The position numbers and the translations under genes are program-made. The notes below the pieces were generated by a model. That model worked only from the letters and a program-made list of their open reading frames with translations. It ran no database searches and had not been told where the DNA came from. Shown here piece after piece: positions 7,712 through 16,330 of a DNA stretch of 64,000 nt. Within the stretch, counting starts at the first letter, position 1; the number at the start of each line of letters is the position of its first letter. Source of the DNA: Aerococcaceae bacterium DSM 111021 (GTDB lineage Bacteria > Bacillota > Bacilli > Lactobacillales > Aerococcaceae); assembly GCA_020112395.1 (NCBI GenBank), contig JACCEK010000002.1, positions 1 through 64,000 of the forward strand, in the 5' to 3' direction.

Positions 7712-9208
7712 ATGAGACGAATTCTTTCTAACCAAGAAGAAAGACGATTAAGTATCATTGAGTTATTGAGTGATCTTACAGAACCGATTACATATAAAGA
7801 GTTGGCTTCTCGACTCGAATCATCTCAACGCACAATTTCTGATGATATTGATACAATTAGTGAAATAGCCACACAATTCACTATTCATTCAACAGGTCCG
7901 ACTGTTGAGCTTATATATAAATCAAATCAAAATATTCAGACTGTCTACCGTTATTTTTTATCAACCTCAAAAGGCTTCATGATTATTAATGAAATTTTAA
8001 AACATGGTTCATTGACCTTAGATGATTTAGTTTCAAAATTAAATCTCAGTCGCTCAACCTTATACCGATTATTAAGCACAATGAATATCGCACTAAAAGA
8101 GCGATACAGCATTGAAATCTCTTTTAATCCGTTTAAGTTCATTGGTAAAGAGATTGATATTCGATATTTCCTAACGCAATTTATTACTGAGCGATACTTT
8201 GATACACTAAGTGAAATCAGTTGGTTAAATATTGAATATTTAGATAATTTGTTAATTTTTCTGAATCAAGATTTAAACACAACAATTGATTATACGATTC
8301 TTCGTACAGTAAAACATTCAATTATTATTAATGCCATTCGCCTTAAACAAGGATTTTATGAATTTGATGATGTCGAATTCCGTCAAGACCTTGTTGAACA
8401 ACTTCTGGACAAGCATCCTTTAATTCGGGAGCAATTAACACATTTATTCAAAAGCAACAATGTTCAGTTTGAAGTTCAACTCGTTTATGATTTATTCAAA
8501 GGCTCCTTATTAAAAAATTACTACTATTCAACAAAGGAATTACTTTACGCTCTTGATGGAAACCCAGCATTAAGAACATCATATAATCGATTAAAGGCAA
8601 TGCTACACACTATTTCTGAACAATTTACTCTGTCCTTACCAAATGAAGAAGATTTAATTTATTATCTTTTTAGTTCGGTAACTTTATATAAGTTTGTTAT
8701 GAACTCAAGTTACATTCTATACGACGCAAAAGGACTTTTCGTAAAAGACTTAGTAAAACATCATCCATCTTTTGTCGATGCTTGTAAAGCTCAACTCGTA
8801 GAGTATTTAAATGCTTCATCCATTGAATATCACCCTGATTTTCTCAATCACTTAATTTATATTCTCTACACTCACTGGGAAAATTTGTCGACTTCACTAT
8901 ATACGAATGGTCGTATAGTTAAAGCCTTAATTATTAGTGCTTTCGATATCAATCATGCGCTGATGGTTAAATCACAATTGACATTCCAATTCTCTAATCG
9001 CATTCATTTTGATGTTTATACAGACGCCTTACTCGACTTTGACTCCTTAAGTCAATCTGACTACGACATTATCATTGGTAATTATCCTTTACCTAAGCTG
9101 TCTGATAAACATACTTTAACCATTCGTTCTATCATTACTATTGAAGATACAATTGCTTTACTAAATATTCTAAATGAAATGTTTGATTCCAATCCAAAAG
9201 AGCACTAG
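7712..9208 (+). CDS. Mga-family transcriptional regulator
   Basis: DNA-binding regulator of 498 residues, the usual size of Mga/AtxA-type proteins. Two helix-turn-helix regions are visible. One is near residues 25-50 (ITYKELASRLESSQRTISDD). The other is near 100-125 (LTLDDLVSKLNLSRSTLYRL). A long helical middle region and a C-terminal part resembling a PTS EIIB-like fold follow. The start is ATG 7712 behind AAGGAAGGAG. Mga proteins commonly answer to carbohydrate-PTS phosphorylation and control surface or metabolic genes. Which genes this one controls is unknown; the divergent oxidoreductase and the nearby surface-protein genes are candidates. The gene is closed by its own terminator. Confidence 0.85.
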   Translation: MRRILSNQEERRLSIIELLSDLTEPITYKELASRLESSQRTISDDIDTISEIATQFTIHSTGPTVELIYKSNQNIQTVYRYFLSTSKGFMIINEILKHGSLTLDDLVSKLNLSRSTLYRLLSTMNIALKERYSIEISFNPFKFIGKEIDIRYFLTQFITERYFDTLSEISWLNIEYLDNLLIFLNQDLNTTIDYTILRTVKHSIIINAIRLKQGFYEFDDVEFRQDLVEQLLDKHPLIREQLTHLFKSNNVQFEVQLVYDLFKGSLLKNYYYSTKELLYALDGNPALRTSYNRLKAMLHTISEQFTLSLPNEEDLIYYLFSSVTLYKFVMNSSYILYDAKGLFVKDLVKHHPSFVDACKAQLVEYLNASSIEYHPDFLNHLIYILYTHWENLSTSLYTNGRIVKALIISAFDINHALMVKSQLTFQFSNRIHFDVYTDALLDFDSLSQSDYDIIIGNYPLPKLSDKHTLTIRSIITIEDTIALLNILNEMFDSNPKEH

Positions 9209-9230
9209 GCAGTTGCCCAGTGCTCTTTTA
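9197..9230 (+). terminator. Terminator of the Mga-type regulator
   Basis: AAAAGAGCACT pairs with AGTGCTCTTTT around a 12-nt loop. The stem overlaps the stop codon and ends in a T run. Confidence 0.85.
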
Positions 9231-9234
9231 TTGA

Positions 9235-9265
9235 AAATAAAAAACTGCTAAATGAATAGCAGTTT
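9235..9265 (-). terminator. Terminator of the NADH oxidase gene
   Basis: AAACTGCTA (9242-9250) and TAGCAGTTT (9257-9265) form a 9-bp stem. On the minus strand a T6 run follows. Confidence 0.85.
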
Positions 9266-9276
9266 AAATATATAAA

Positions 9277-10608
9277 TTATTTAGCTTTTAAAGCAGCCGT
9301 AGTAATATAGTTGTAAGGCTTGTTAAAGTGAGGTAAGAAGAAAATATCAGTTAACTTCAATGTATCAATAGTCACTTTTTCTTGAATAGCTAATGAGAAC
9401 ATGTGAATTGTTGCTGACATATCATAACGAGAAGCAATTTGTGCTCCAACAATACGACGCGATCCTTTTTCGAATACGATACGGATCTTCACTGGTTCGT
9501 TTCCACTCATGTATTCAGATTTTTGAACATCTTCATGCTCAACGTAATCAACGTCGATACCGAAACGTTCACATGCTTTCACAGAGTAGCCTGTAGAAAC
9601 TAAGTTTAAGCCAAAGATTGAGATACCATTTGACCCTTGAACTCCAACGTGTTCTAAGTCAGTACCAGCAACATTATGTCCACCAACGATTCCTGAACGA
9701 ACAGCGTTACTAGCTAAAGCAATATAAGCAGTGTCTTGTAAAGCGTTCGAGTAAACTGTTGCACAGTCACCTACTGCATATACATCTGGATCACTTGTTT
9801 GTTGATGACGATCTACTAAGTATGCACCGTTAGCGAATAATTCTAAGTGACCTTGTCCTAAATCATTATTAGGTCGGAAGCCAATCGCATTCACAACTAA
9901 ATCAATGTCGTAATGACCTTTATTTGTTTTAATTGCGCTAACACGTCCGTTTTGACCTTCATAAGCTTCAGCTAATTCGCCGAACTTTAAGTCTATACCG
10001 TTATCCGCTAAGTTTTTGTCCATTAATTCTGCAAATTCTTCGTCATAGTAATTAGATAAAGAAGTAGACATTGCATCAAATAATAATACTTGTTTACCAC
10101 GACGTTGGATCGCTTCTGCAACCTCAACACCAATGTAACCAGCACCAATTACAGCAACTCTTTGTACTTCATCTTTATTTAACTCTGCATCTACTGCTTG
10201 TCCTTCTTGGAATAATTTCAAGAAGTGAATTCCATCTAAGTCCTTACCAGGTACATTCGGCTCAATTGGTTTTGAACCTGTAGCTAGGATTAATTTGTCA
10301 TACGATTCTTCAATCTTTTCGCCATTTTTTCTTACAGCGTGAACAACTTTATTAGCGTAATCCACATTATCAACAGATGTTTCCATCATGATACGCGCAC
10401 CTTTGTTTTCAAAATCTCCACTTTTAGCATAGAATAAGTCATTACAGTCTTCTACTTCACGGGCAATCCATAATGCAGTCCCTGCTCCAACATAACTAAT
10501 ATTATCGTTTTTTTCGATTAATACGACTTCATTATTTTTATACTCATCTAATAAAACATTTGCTGCTGCGATACCTGCGTGATTTGCTCCAATAATTACA
10601 ACTTTCAT
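9277..10608 (-). CDS. nox: NADH oxidase of the Nox family, lacking the redox-active cysteine
   Basis: FAD enzyme that oxidises NADH with O2. The 443 residues follow the streptococcal water-forming Nox end to end: FAD motif VVIIGANHAGIAAAN, NADH motif VAVIGAGYIGVEVAEA, VYAVGDCATV, and the C-terminal FFLPHFNKPYNYITTAAL. The striking departure is near residue 42. The family motif (FLGCGMALW or FLSCGIALY) reads YVGAGTALW here, and the codon at that place is GCA (Ala). That cysteine normally cycles through a sulfenic acid to take O2 to water. Work on cysteine mutants of the enterococcal enzyme indicates H2O2 release without it. A CoA-disulfide reductase role also needs the cysteine and is unlikely. 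Product and role therefore need testing. Confidence 0.9.
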   Translation of the reverse strand: MKVVIIGANHAGIAAANVLLDEYKNNEVVLIEKNDNISYVGAGTALWIAREVEDCNDLFYAKSGDFENKGARIMMETSVDNVDYANKVVHAVRKNGEKIEESYDKLILATGSKPIEPNVPGKDLDGIHFLKLFQEGQAVDAELNKDEVQRVAVIGAGYIGVEVAEAIQRRGKQVLLFDAMSTSLSNYYDEEFAELMDKNLADNGIDLKFGELAEAYEGQNGRVSAIKTNKGHYDIDLVVNAIGFRPNNDLGQGHLELFANGAYLVDRHQQTSDPDVYAVGDCATVYSNALQDTAYIALASNAVRSGIVGGHNVAGTDLEHVGVQGSNGISIFGLNLVSTGYSVKACERFGIDVDYVEHEDVQKSEYMSGNEPVKIRIVFEKGSRRIVGAQIASRYDMSATIHMFSLAIQEKVTIDTLKLTDIFFLPHFNKPYNYITTAALKAK

Positions 10609-10964
10609 AAATTATTTCCCCCTATTACTACTTTGTAAGTACATAGTATCACAAACAATTTAACATTTTAAATTAAATTTTTATGAGATAGTTTGTGAAA
10701 TGTAGGTAAACACTGGCTAAACAAGCTTTATAACCTTATCAATTTCGCTATAATAATTGCTTATAGGCTTGTGAAATTTAGAGTTAACTATTATACTCGT
10801 TGTATACAATGCGTTTACATCTGTATTTATCTAAATATATTGCGATTTGTAAAGGATGCCTAATTGTTTCAATCTCGTATATAATTGAGTATTTAACCCA
10901 AAAAGGATAGTTTGTGAAATGATTGGTATAAAATGTTAAACACAATTTTATTACAACATAAAAA
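10609..10964 (-). promoter_or_regulatory. nox upstream region with Rex-like half-sites
   Basis: A 356-nt stretch without a gene. On the minus strand an extended -10, TGATACTAT (about 10653-10645), lies near nox. TTTGTGAAAT occurs at 10692-10701 and 10911-10920, with TTGTGAAAT at 10769-10777. An opposed TCACAAA lies at 10649-10655. TTGTGAAAT is the half-site of the redox repressor Rex, which often controls NADH-oxidising enzymes, but no full TTGTGA-N6-TCACAA palindrome is present. The copies read on the plus strand and are widely spaced, so Rex control is only a possibility. Confidence 0.4.
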
Positions 10965-10988
10965 AAGCAGTGATTTAAATCACTGCTT
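10960..10988 (-). terminator. Terminator of ecsAB
   Basis: A perfect 24-nt palindrome, AAGCAGTGATTT/AAATCACTGCTT (10965-10988). On the minus strand it is followed by T6. Confidence 0.9.
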
Positions 10989-10995
10989 ACTTGAG

Positions 10996-12255
10996 TTACT
11001 TTGTTTGCTTCTTATACCACCAAGGAACATATAAAAATATCATGACAACTGCGACTACAATCCAAGCCATTATAATATAACCTAATTGGATTGTTAAAGG
11101 TTGTGTCAAGCAAACAATTAATATATATGCAACCAACTGAATGGCAGCTATCACTAAAGTCGTCCCTTGAAATGCCTTAACAACTGAACCTTCTCGATTA
11201 GGATAAATTCGTTGAAAGGGTTGATTCGTATAAACTGTCATTAATGGAACAAGTTGTATAAAAGTTAGAATGTGGCTCATTATTCCCATTCCAAGTAACA
11301 TCCAACGATTATTGGTTATAATCATTAAAACTGAGATAAACAGCATCACTCGAATCCACACTCCACTGTAGGCGTTGTTTCTAAACAGCGCTCTTAGGAA
11401 TAAGTATGAATAGCGATTATTATTTAACTTCTTCATAAACATAAGTGCTTTATCAAGATATGGACGACGTTTAACCGATGGTCTTAAATGAGGAACATCC
11501 GCAAATATCGAAACCCACTTATAAAAACTGGCTTCGCGTCGGGTCTCTTCCTCAACCACATAATCAAAAGCAACCCAACGTTCACTCCGTTTTGACATTG
11601 CCCAGAATATATAGATTATCAAAAGGAAACCAACAACCAATGGAATATACATACTCCATACCGTAGGTAAAGCGAATGTTAATAATAGGACCATTGCCAC
11701 GAGTAGCGTATGATGCCACCTTGTTAATTGTTGTCCGATCAACTGAGCAAAGCCTAAGCTGAATACGTCCAAATATAACAAAAGAAAACTTAAGACTTTA
11801 AAAGCTACCATATACAGAATAAGAACCCAGCTTTGACTCAATTGCCACACTGAGATTAAATCTAAAAATGGAATAATCATCACAGTTCCTATTGAAATGA
11901 TTACTATCGGTAAAACTAATGAAACCACTGTGCTTCGTAACCAATAACTATGCCACTCTTCACCTCGGGGAAATAAATAGCTTTTGTCTGGGTCTTTGGT
12001 CAACCAAATAGGCTGTCCGAATTGGAAAATACTACTCAACCATATAACCACACCAAGAATAATAACCCAACGAATGACACTCAGATCCAACGCTTGTAAT
12101 TGCATGATTAAGTCTCGATAATACAAAGCACCAAAAGCTAAGATGATAAGTAAAATGATTGAAAAATGATCATTCATAATTAACTTAGAATACTTACCTA
12201 TTTCTTTTAAATAATTTGAATACCGCTGCTGCCATAAGCTCTTGAAGTCACCCAT
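10996..12255 (-). CDS. ecsB: ABC transporter permease EcsB
   Basis: Membrane partner of EcsA, 419 residues with about ten hydrophobic segments. The motif YLFPRGEEWHSYWLRS (about residues 91-106) is typical of EcsB. The Ecs transporter of Firmicutes affects protein secretion, regulated proteolysis and peptide pheromone traffic; its true substrate is debated. The ATG overlaps the ecsA stop by one base (TAATG), which indicates translational coupling. A strong palindromic terminator ends the operon. Nothing unusual is seen. Confidence 0.9.
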   Translation of the reverse strand: MGDFKSLWQQRYSNYLKEIGKYSKLIMNDHFSIILLIILAFGALYYRDLIMQLQALDLSVIRWVIILGVVIWLSSIFQFGQPIWLTKDPDKSYLFPRGEEWHSYWLRSTVVSLVLPIVIISIGTVMIIPFLDLISVWQLSQSWVLILYMVAFKVLSFLLLYLDVFSLGFAQLIGQQLTRWHHTLLVAMVLLLTFALPTVWSMYIPLVVGFLLIIYIFWAMSKRSERWVAFDYVVEEETRREASFYKWVSIFADVPHLRPSVKRRPYLDKALMFMKKLNNNRYSYLFLRALFRNNAYSGVWIRVMLFISVLMIITNNRWMLLGMGIMSHILTFIQLVPLMTVYTNQPFQRIYPNREGSVVKAFQGTTLVIAAIQLVAYILIVCLTQPLTIQLGYIIMAWIVVAVVMIFLYVPWWYKKQTK

Positions 12256-12992
12256 TAGAGCGCCTCCTCTTGCTCAGTCATCTCGATATAAATATCATCT
12301 AACGACGCTTCTGGCATAAGAAAATGTTCTCTTAAAGCTGGTAAGTCACCTTGTCCAATTAAAACACCTGCACGCAACATCAAGAAGTAATCACACAATT
12401 CATCAGCGATACTTAAAACATGTGTTGTAAATAAAATTGCTGAGCCATCTGCTGCTCGTTCTTTTAAGAGATTTGTAAAGTCACGAATCGCAATTGGATC
12501 CAAACCTAAGAAGGGTTCGTCAATAATAAGTATTTTAGCATCTGTTATTAAAGCACAGATGACCATTACTTTTTGCTTCATCCCTTTTGAAAAATGCGTT
12601 GGAAACCAATTCAAGTTCTTATCTAATCTAAACATTTTTAATAATGGCTCTGCACGTTGCATAGCAACATCCACCGGAATATTATAGCCCAAAGCAGTCA
12701 TCTCAATATGTTCCTGCAACGTTAACTCTTCATATAAGATAGGCGTTTCAGGAATATAAGCAATATTCTTGGCATAATCTTTATGATTATCAATAATTGA
12801 TTTGCCATTTATCTTGACTGTTCCTTGTTGAGGCTCAATCAAACCAAGAATCGTTTTTAATAAAGTTGATTTCCCTGCTCCATTTAAACCAATTAATCCT
12901 ACTATATCTCCAAATTGAATTGAAAAATTAATGTCTTTCAATACTGGTACTTGTCTGTACCCGCTAAATAAATTATCTACTTGTAATGTCAT
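12255..12992 (-). CDS. ecsA: ABC transporter ATP-binding protein EcsA
   Basis: ATPase that powers EcsB, 245 residues. Walker A is GLNGAGKSTLLK (about residues 36-47). The signature region is HFSKGMKQKVMV, Walker B is ILIIDEPFLGLDP, and the switch histidine is in LFTTHVLS. The LSGGQ signature is changed to FSKGM, as is common in the EcsA/export branch. The start is ATG 12992 behind an AGGAGAG-type site. It is the first gene of a two-gene operon with ecsB, and coaBC lies 71 nt upstream on the same strand. Confidence 0.92.
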   Translation of the reverse strand: MTLQVDNLFSGYRQVPVLKDINFSIQFGDIVGLIGLNGAGKSTLLKTILGLIEPQQGTVKINGKSIIDNHKDYAKNIAYIPETPILYEELTLQEHIEMTALGYNIPVDVAMQRAEPLLKMFRLDKNLNWFPTHFSKGMKQKVMVICALITDAKILIIDEPFLGLDPIAIRDFTNLLKERAADGSAILFTTHVLSIADELCDYFLMLRAGVLIGQGDLPALREHFLMPEASLDDIYIEMTEQEEAL

Positions 12993-13063
12993 TATACTCT
13001 CCTTTATTACAATAAAGTTACTCAGTTATTATAGCATATCCATCCTAACTTAAGATGAACTCA

Positions 13064-14284
13064 CTAATCAGTGGTAAAACCCGGATCCAATACAATACGC
13101 CAGATTTCTAAGGCTACTTTTAGTTTAGATCTCACTGATATTTCTTCATAGGTTCCATCCGCACCAATAACTAACACTTCATTGTGAGATGAGTTAAAAC
13201 CAATCCCCTTATCGGATACATCATTCGCAATAATCCAATCAGCTTTTTTGTTTTTCAACTTACCTGAAGCATACTCGAATAGATTTTGTGTCTCGGCCGC
13301 AAAACCAATTAAGACTTGTTGGTCTTTTTCTTTACCTAATGTGGCTAAAATATCTGGATTCTCAGCTAAATCAAGTTGTAATGAATTATCACTACCCGCT
13401 TCTTTCTTTATCTTTTGATCCGCTTGATTAACAACACGGTAATCACTTACAGCTGCTGACATCACAACATAATTAGTATCACCAAAGTACTTATTCACTT
13501 GTACTTGCATAGCAATTGCTGAATCAACGTAGACTGCATTAACATTAAGTGGCACCTTTAAGTTTGGCTTAGTTGATATTAAAGTGACATCTGCACCATA
13601 ATATGAAGCAGCTCTCGCCATCGCATACCCCATCTGACCAGAAGAATCATTCGAAATGTAACGAACAGGATCAATTCTTTCTACAGTTCCTCCTGCTGTC
13701 ACTACAACTTTCATCCCTTGCAACCATTGAGGTAAACTTGTACGCATATATTGGTACTCAACCATCTCCACAATATCTTCAACTGAAGGCATCCGACCTT
13801 TCCCAGTATATCCTTCTGCTAGAAAGCCAGTTTCCGGCTCCATAACATAGTATCCAAATGATTCTAATCGCTTAATGTTTGCTTGTGTTGCCGGGTTTTC
13901 ATACATCTTAGTATTCATCGCTGGAACGATCACACGCAATTTGTTCACAGCCATTAATGTACTTGAGACAGCGTCATCAGATATACCATTAGCCATCTTA
14001 CCAATAATATTCGCCGTAGCCGGTGCAACTAAAGCAACATCCAACCAATCAGCAATTTGAATATGTTGAATCGATGTTGGATCATGTTCATCAAATGTAT
14101 CCGTTAAAACAGTATGTTTTGTTAAAGTTTGTAATGTCAGTGGTGTAATAAATTCTTGAGCACTCTTACTCATTACAACACGGACGTTAGCACCCTTCTT
14201 AATTAATTGGCGTGCTAATTCACCCATTTTATAACTAGCGATACCACCTGTTATAAATAATCCTATGTTTACTTGGTTAAGCAT
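13064..14284 (-). CDS. coaBC: Phosphopantothenoylcysteine synthetase/decarboxylase
   Basis: Carries two consecutive steps of coenzyme A synthesis. The C-terminal CoaB half joins Cys to 4-phosphopantothenate using CTP, and the N-terminal CoaC flavoprotein half decarboxylates the product. ATG 14284 is chosen (406 residues) because AAGGAGTGAG lies 9 nt before it; the longer frame to 14305 would place that site inside the protein. CoaC shows GGIASYK, the substrate helix around SAQEFITPLTLQ, PAMNTKMYENPATQ and TGFLAEGYTGKGRM. CoaB begins near MKVVVTAGGTVERIDPVR and includes FAAETQN. Length and order are those of the fused enzyme. Essential housekeeping gene. Confidence 0.95.
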   Translation of the reverse strand: MLNQVNIGLFITGGIASYKMGELARQLIKKGANVRVVMSKSAQEFITPLTLQTLTKHTVLTDTFDEHDPTSIQHIQIADWLDVALVAPATANIIGKMANGISDDAVSSTLMAVNKLRVIVPAMNTKMYENPATQANIKRLESFGYYVMEPETGFLAEGYTGKGRMPSVEDIVEMVEYQYMRTSLPQWLQGMKVVVTAGGTVERIDPVRYISNDSSGQMGYAMARAASYYGADVTLISTKPNLKVPLNVNAVYVDSAIAMQVQVNKYFGDTNYVVMSAAVSDYRVVNQADQKIKKEAGSDNSLQLDLAENPDILATLGKEKDQQVLIGFAAETQNLFEYASGKLKNKKADWIIANDVSDKGIGFNSSHNEVLVIGADGTYEEISVRSKLKVALEIWRIVLDPGFTTD

Positions 14285-14383
14285 TATTAACTCACTCCTT
14301 ATCATTATATTAATTGTAAATGATATTAGTGAAACTGACTAGTCTTATGTCTGTATTTCAATCTATTATAGGAAAAAATGTAT

Positions 14384-14412
14384 AAAAAAAAGACCAAGCC
14401 GAAGCTTGATCT
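14384..14412 (-). terminator. Terminator of the LPETG protein gene
   Basis: On the minus strand, AGATCAAGC, a TTCG loop, then GCTTGGTCT and T7. The stem is 9 bp with one U-G pair and a stable UUCG tetraloop, typical of a strong terminator behind a highly expressed gene. Confidence 0.9.
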
Positions 14413-14434
14413 TTTAAAGTCTAATTAGTTAAAA

Positions 14435-15943
14435 TTAGTTTTCTTTTTTGAATGAAGGTGCTACTAAACCAACACCAGCTAATACAGCTAATGCAGCAGC
14501 TCCAAAGATTGCGTATGATGAAGACTCACCAGTTTCTGGTAATTCTGCTTGTCCAGAACCGTTGTTAGATCCACCGTTGTTAGATCCGTTTCCGTTGTTA
14601 GATCCACCGTTGTTGTTGTCATCTTCACCTGGAGTTTCTTCTCCTGGAGTTTCCTCAACTGGAGGAGTTACTTCGTTACCTTCTCCATCAGTATCAACAT
14701 CAGTGTAATCTGGGTCGATAAAGTCTGGGTTACCATCTTTAAGGTTTTCTAAGTTTTCTTTAGCTGTTTGAGCACTATCAGCATAAGCTTTACCTTCTGC
14801 TTCTAATTCTTCACTTGATTTACCGTATAATTCTTCAAATAGGTCTTGTTGAACTCCACTGAAGCGGTCTGCGATATCAGCATAACGAATGTTTTCGTTT
14901 CCAGCAGCACGTTGGATAGTAACAACTGCTGTTACTAATTTAGCGTGTTGATTGTTAACTTCTGCTTGTAAAGCAAATACTGAACCATCAGCTTGTAATT
15001 TAGCTGTTTTAGCAGTGTTTAATGCTGTAAGTGCTGTTGCAACTTCAACATCTAAACGAGAAACTTCTGCTTGAGCTTTTTCACGACGAGCTGTTGCTGC
15101 ATCTAATTTAGCTTTTGCTTGAGTAATTAGACCGTTATCTTCAGCGAAGTACTCTCCGTCTAAGTTGTTAGTGTTGTCTACAACGTCATCTAACTTAGCT
15201 TTTTTAGCTTCTACTGCTGCTGTAACTGCTGCTTTTTCTGCTGCAACATCATATGCTGCGTTTGCTGCTACTGCGTCTGCAAGAACAGATGCTGCATTAA
15301 ATTCTGCTAATTCAGCTGCGTCTTTTTGAGCTTTAACTTCTTCATAATTTACTGCGTCTGTAGCAGGTACTACGATACCAGCGTTAACTGCAACTGCAGA
15401 ATCATATGCAACTTGTGCGTTGTTCTCTGCTGCTACTAATTCAGCTTTTGTAGCGTCTACTGCTGCATGACCTTGAGCTTCTTCACTGTCATATTTAGCT
15501 AATGTGTCAGCATTGTATTTTAATGCTTCTTCAATTGCTGCTTTTTCAGCATTGTATTCTGCTGTAACAGTAATTAATGCACGGTCAGCTGCTTCTTCAG
15601 CTGCTTTAGCATCAGTTAATTCAGCGTTTGCTGAAGCTAGTTCAGCAACTAATTTGTCATAGTTTGCTTGAGCATCTGCTAAAGCTTTAATTTTTGCAGC
15701 GCGATCAGCTTCTGCTGTTTTTAGGTTTCCAATTGCTCCAGATCCGTCACGGCCTGGTCCGTATAAAGCATCGTAAGCTGCTTGGTAATCAGCTAATGCA
15801 TCTGCTAATAATTTTTGGTTAAATTCTGAAGATTGTCCTGATGGAGCTGCTTCAACTGTTACTGATGCTACTGGTGCTAATACTCCACCTAATGCTAATG
15901 CTGCAGATGAAACTGCTACTAATTTAATTAATGATTTTTTCAT
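14435..15943 (-). CDS. LPETG-anchored alanine-rich coiled-coil surface protein
   Basis: Cell-wall protein of 502 residues fixed by sortase. A signal peptide (MKKSLIKLVAVSSAALALGG, cleavage near VEAAPSG) is followed by about 370 residues rich in Ala, Glu, Lys and Asp with heptad-like spacing, expected to form a long coiled-coil stalk. A flexible acidic linker (about 410-460) contains PPVEETPGEETPGE and Asn/Gly/Ser repeats. The sorting signal is LPETGESSS, a hydrophobic stretch and a FKKEN tail. It resembles M-like or plasmin-sensitive-type stalk proteins of cocci, but no binding domain is recognised, so ligand and role are unknown. The promoter is at 15976-16004, and a UUCG terminator ends it. 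Codon use is uniform, suggesting high expression. Confidence 0.9.
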   Translation of the reverse strand: MKKSLIKLVAVSSAALALGGVLAPVASVTVEAAPSGQSSEFNQKLLADALADYQAAYDALYGPGRDGSGAIGNLKTAEADRAAKIKALADAQANYDKLVAELASANAELTDAKAAEEAADRALITVTAEYNAEKAAIEEALKYNADTLAKYDSEEAQGHAAVDATKAELVAAENNAQVAYDSAVAVNAGIVVPATDAVNYEEVKAQKDAAELAEFNAASVLADAVAANAAYDVAAEKAAVTAAVEAKKAKLDDVVDNTNNLDGEYFAEDNGLITQAKAKLDAATARREKAQAEVSRLDVEVATALTALNTAKTAKLQADGSVFALQAEVNNQHAKLVTAVVTIQRAAGNENIRYADIADRFSGVQQDLFEELYGKSSEELEAEGKAYADSAQTAKENLENLKDGNPDFIDPDYTDVDTDGEGNEVTPPVEETPGEETPGEDDNNNGGSNNGNGSNNGGSNNGSGQAELPETGESSSYAIFGAAALAVLAGVGLVAPSFKKEN

Positions 15944-15975
15944 TTATAATTTCCTCCTATTAATTCGAGACCTAT

Positions 15976-16004
15976 TTTATAAGATTCTCCTAAGCGACAT
16001 ACAA
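15976..16004 (-). promoter_or_regulatory. Promoter of the LPETG protein gene
   Basis: Minus-strand TTGTAT (16004-15999), 17-nt spacer, TATAAA (15981-15976), about 35 nt before the start codon. Confidence 0.6.
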
Positions 16005-16072
16005 CTGGCAAGTTTAACATGCCTAAGTGATAAACTTCCCAAAATTCAATTCTTTAACTTAATAAAGAATTC

Positions 16073-16089
16073 CTTAAGTTCATCTTAAG
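16073..16089. promoter_or_regulatory. CiaR-like direct repeat (CTTAAG-N5-CTTAAG)
   Basis: CTTAAG at 16073-16078 and 16084-16089, exactly 11 bp apart, about 70 bp upstream of the LPETG promoter. OmpR-type response regulators bind such helical-turn direct repeats; pneumococcal CiaR uses TTTAAG-N5-TTTAAG. Each unit is itself a palindrome, so strand is not assigned. Confidence 0.4.
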
Positions 16090-16297
16090 AAAACTATACC
16101 AAGATTTATTTTCGTCGTCAATGGTTTTCACAAGTTGATACATTCTTGTAACACTTCTGTTAGAATTGAAACTTAATAAATCTTTACGTTCTTTAATGAC
16201 TTGAGTAATTGTAATTCGACAATGTTTGCACGGTTCATGCAGTATTTCTTATGCCTTGAATACATTATAACTCATCTCTTAAGAAAATCAACAACTT

Positions 16298-16314
16298 TTT
16301 AAGGAATTCTTAAG
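16298..16314. promoter_or_regulatory. CiaR-like direct repeat (TTTAAG-N5-CTTAAG)
   Basis: TTTAAG at 16298-16303 and CTTAAG at 16309-16314, again 11 bp apart, with a further CTTAAG at 16278-16283. It lies just after the stop of the 16331 gene in the 387-nt interval before the LPETG gene. The rest of that interval (16090-16277) is AT-rich with nothing else recognised. Confidence 0.35.
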
Positions 16315-16330
16315 AAATTAAACATTGACC

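Noticed and set aside
9277-10608. Annotation as CoA-disulfide reductase
   Set aside because: That activity needs the active-site cysteine, which is Ala here, and the C-terminal sequence follows streptococcal Nox.
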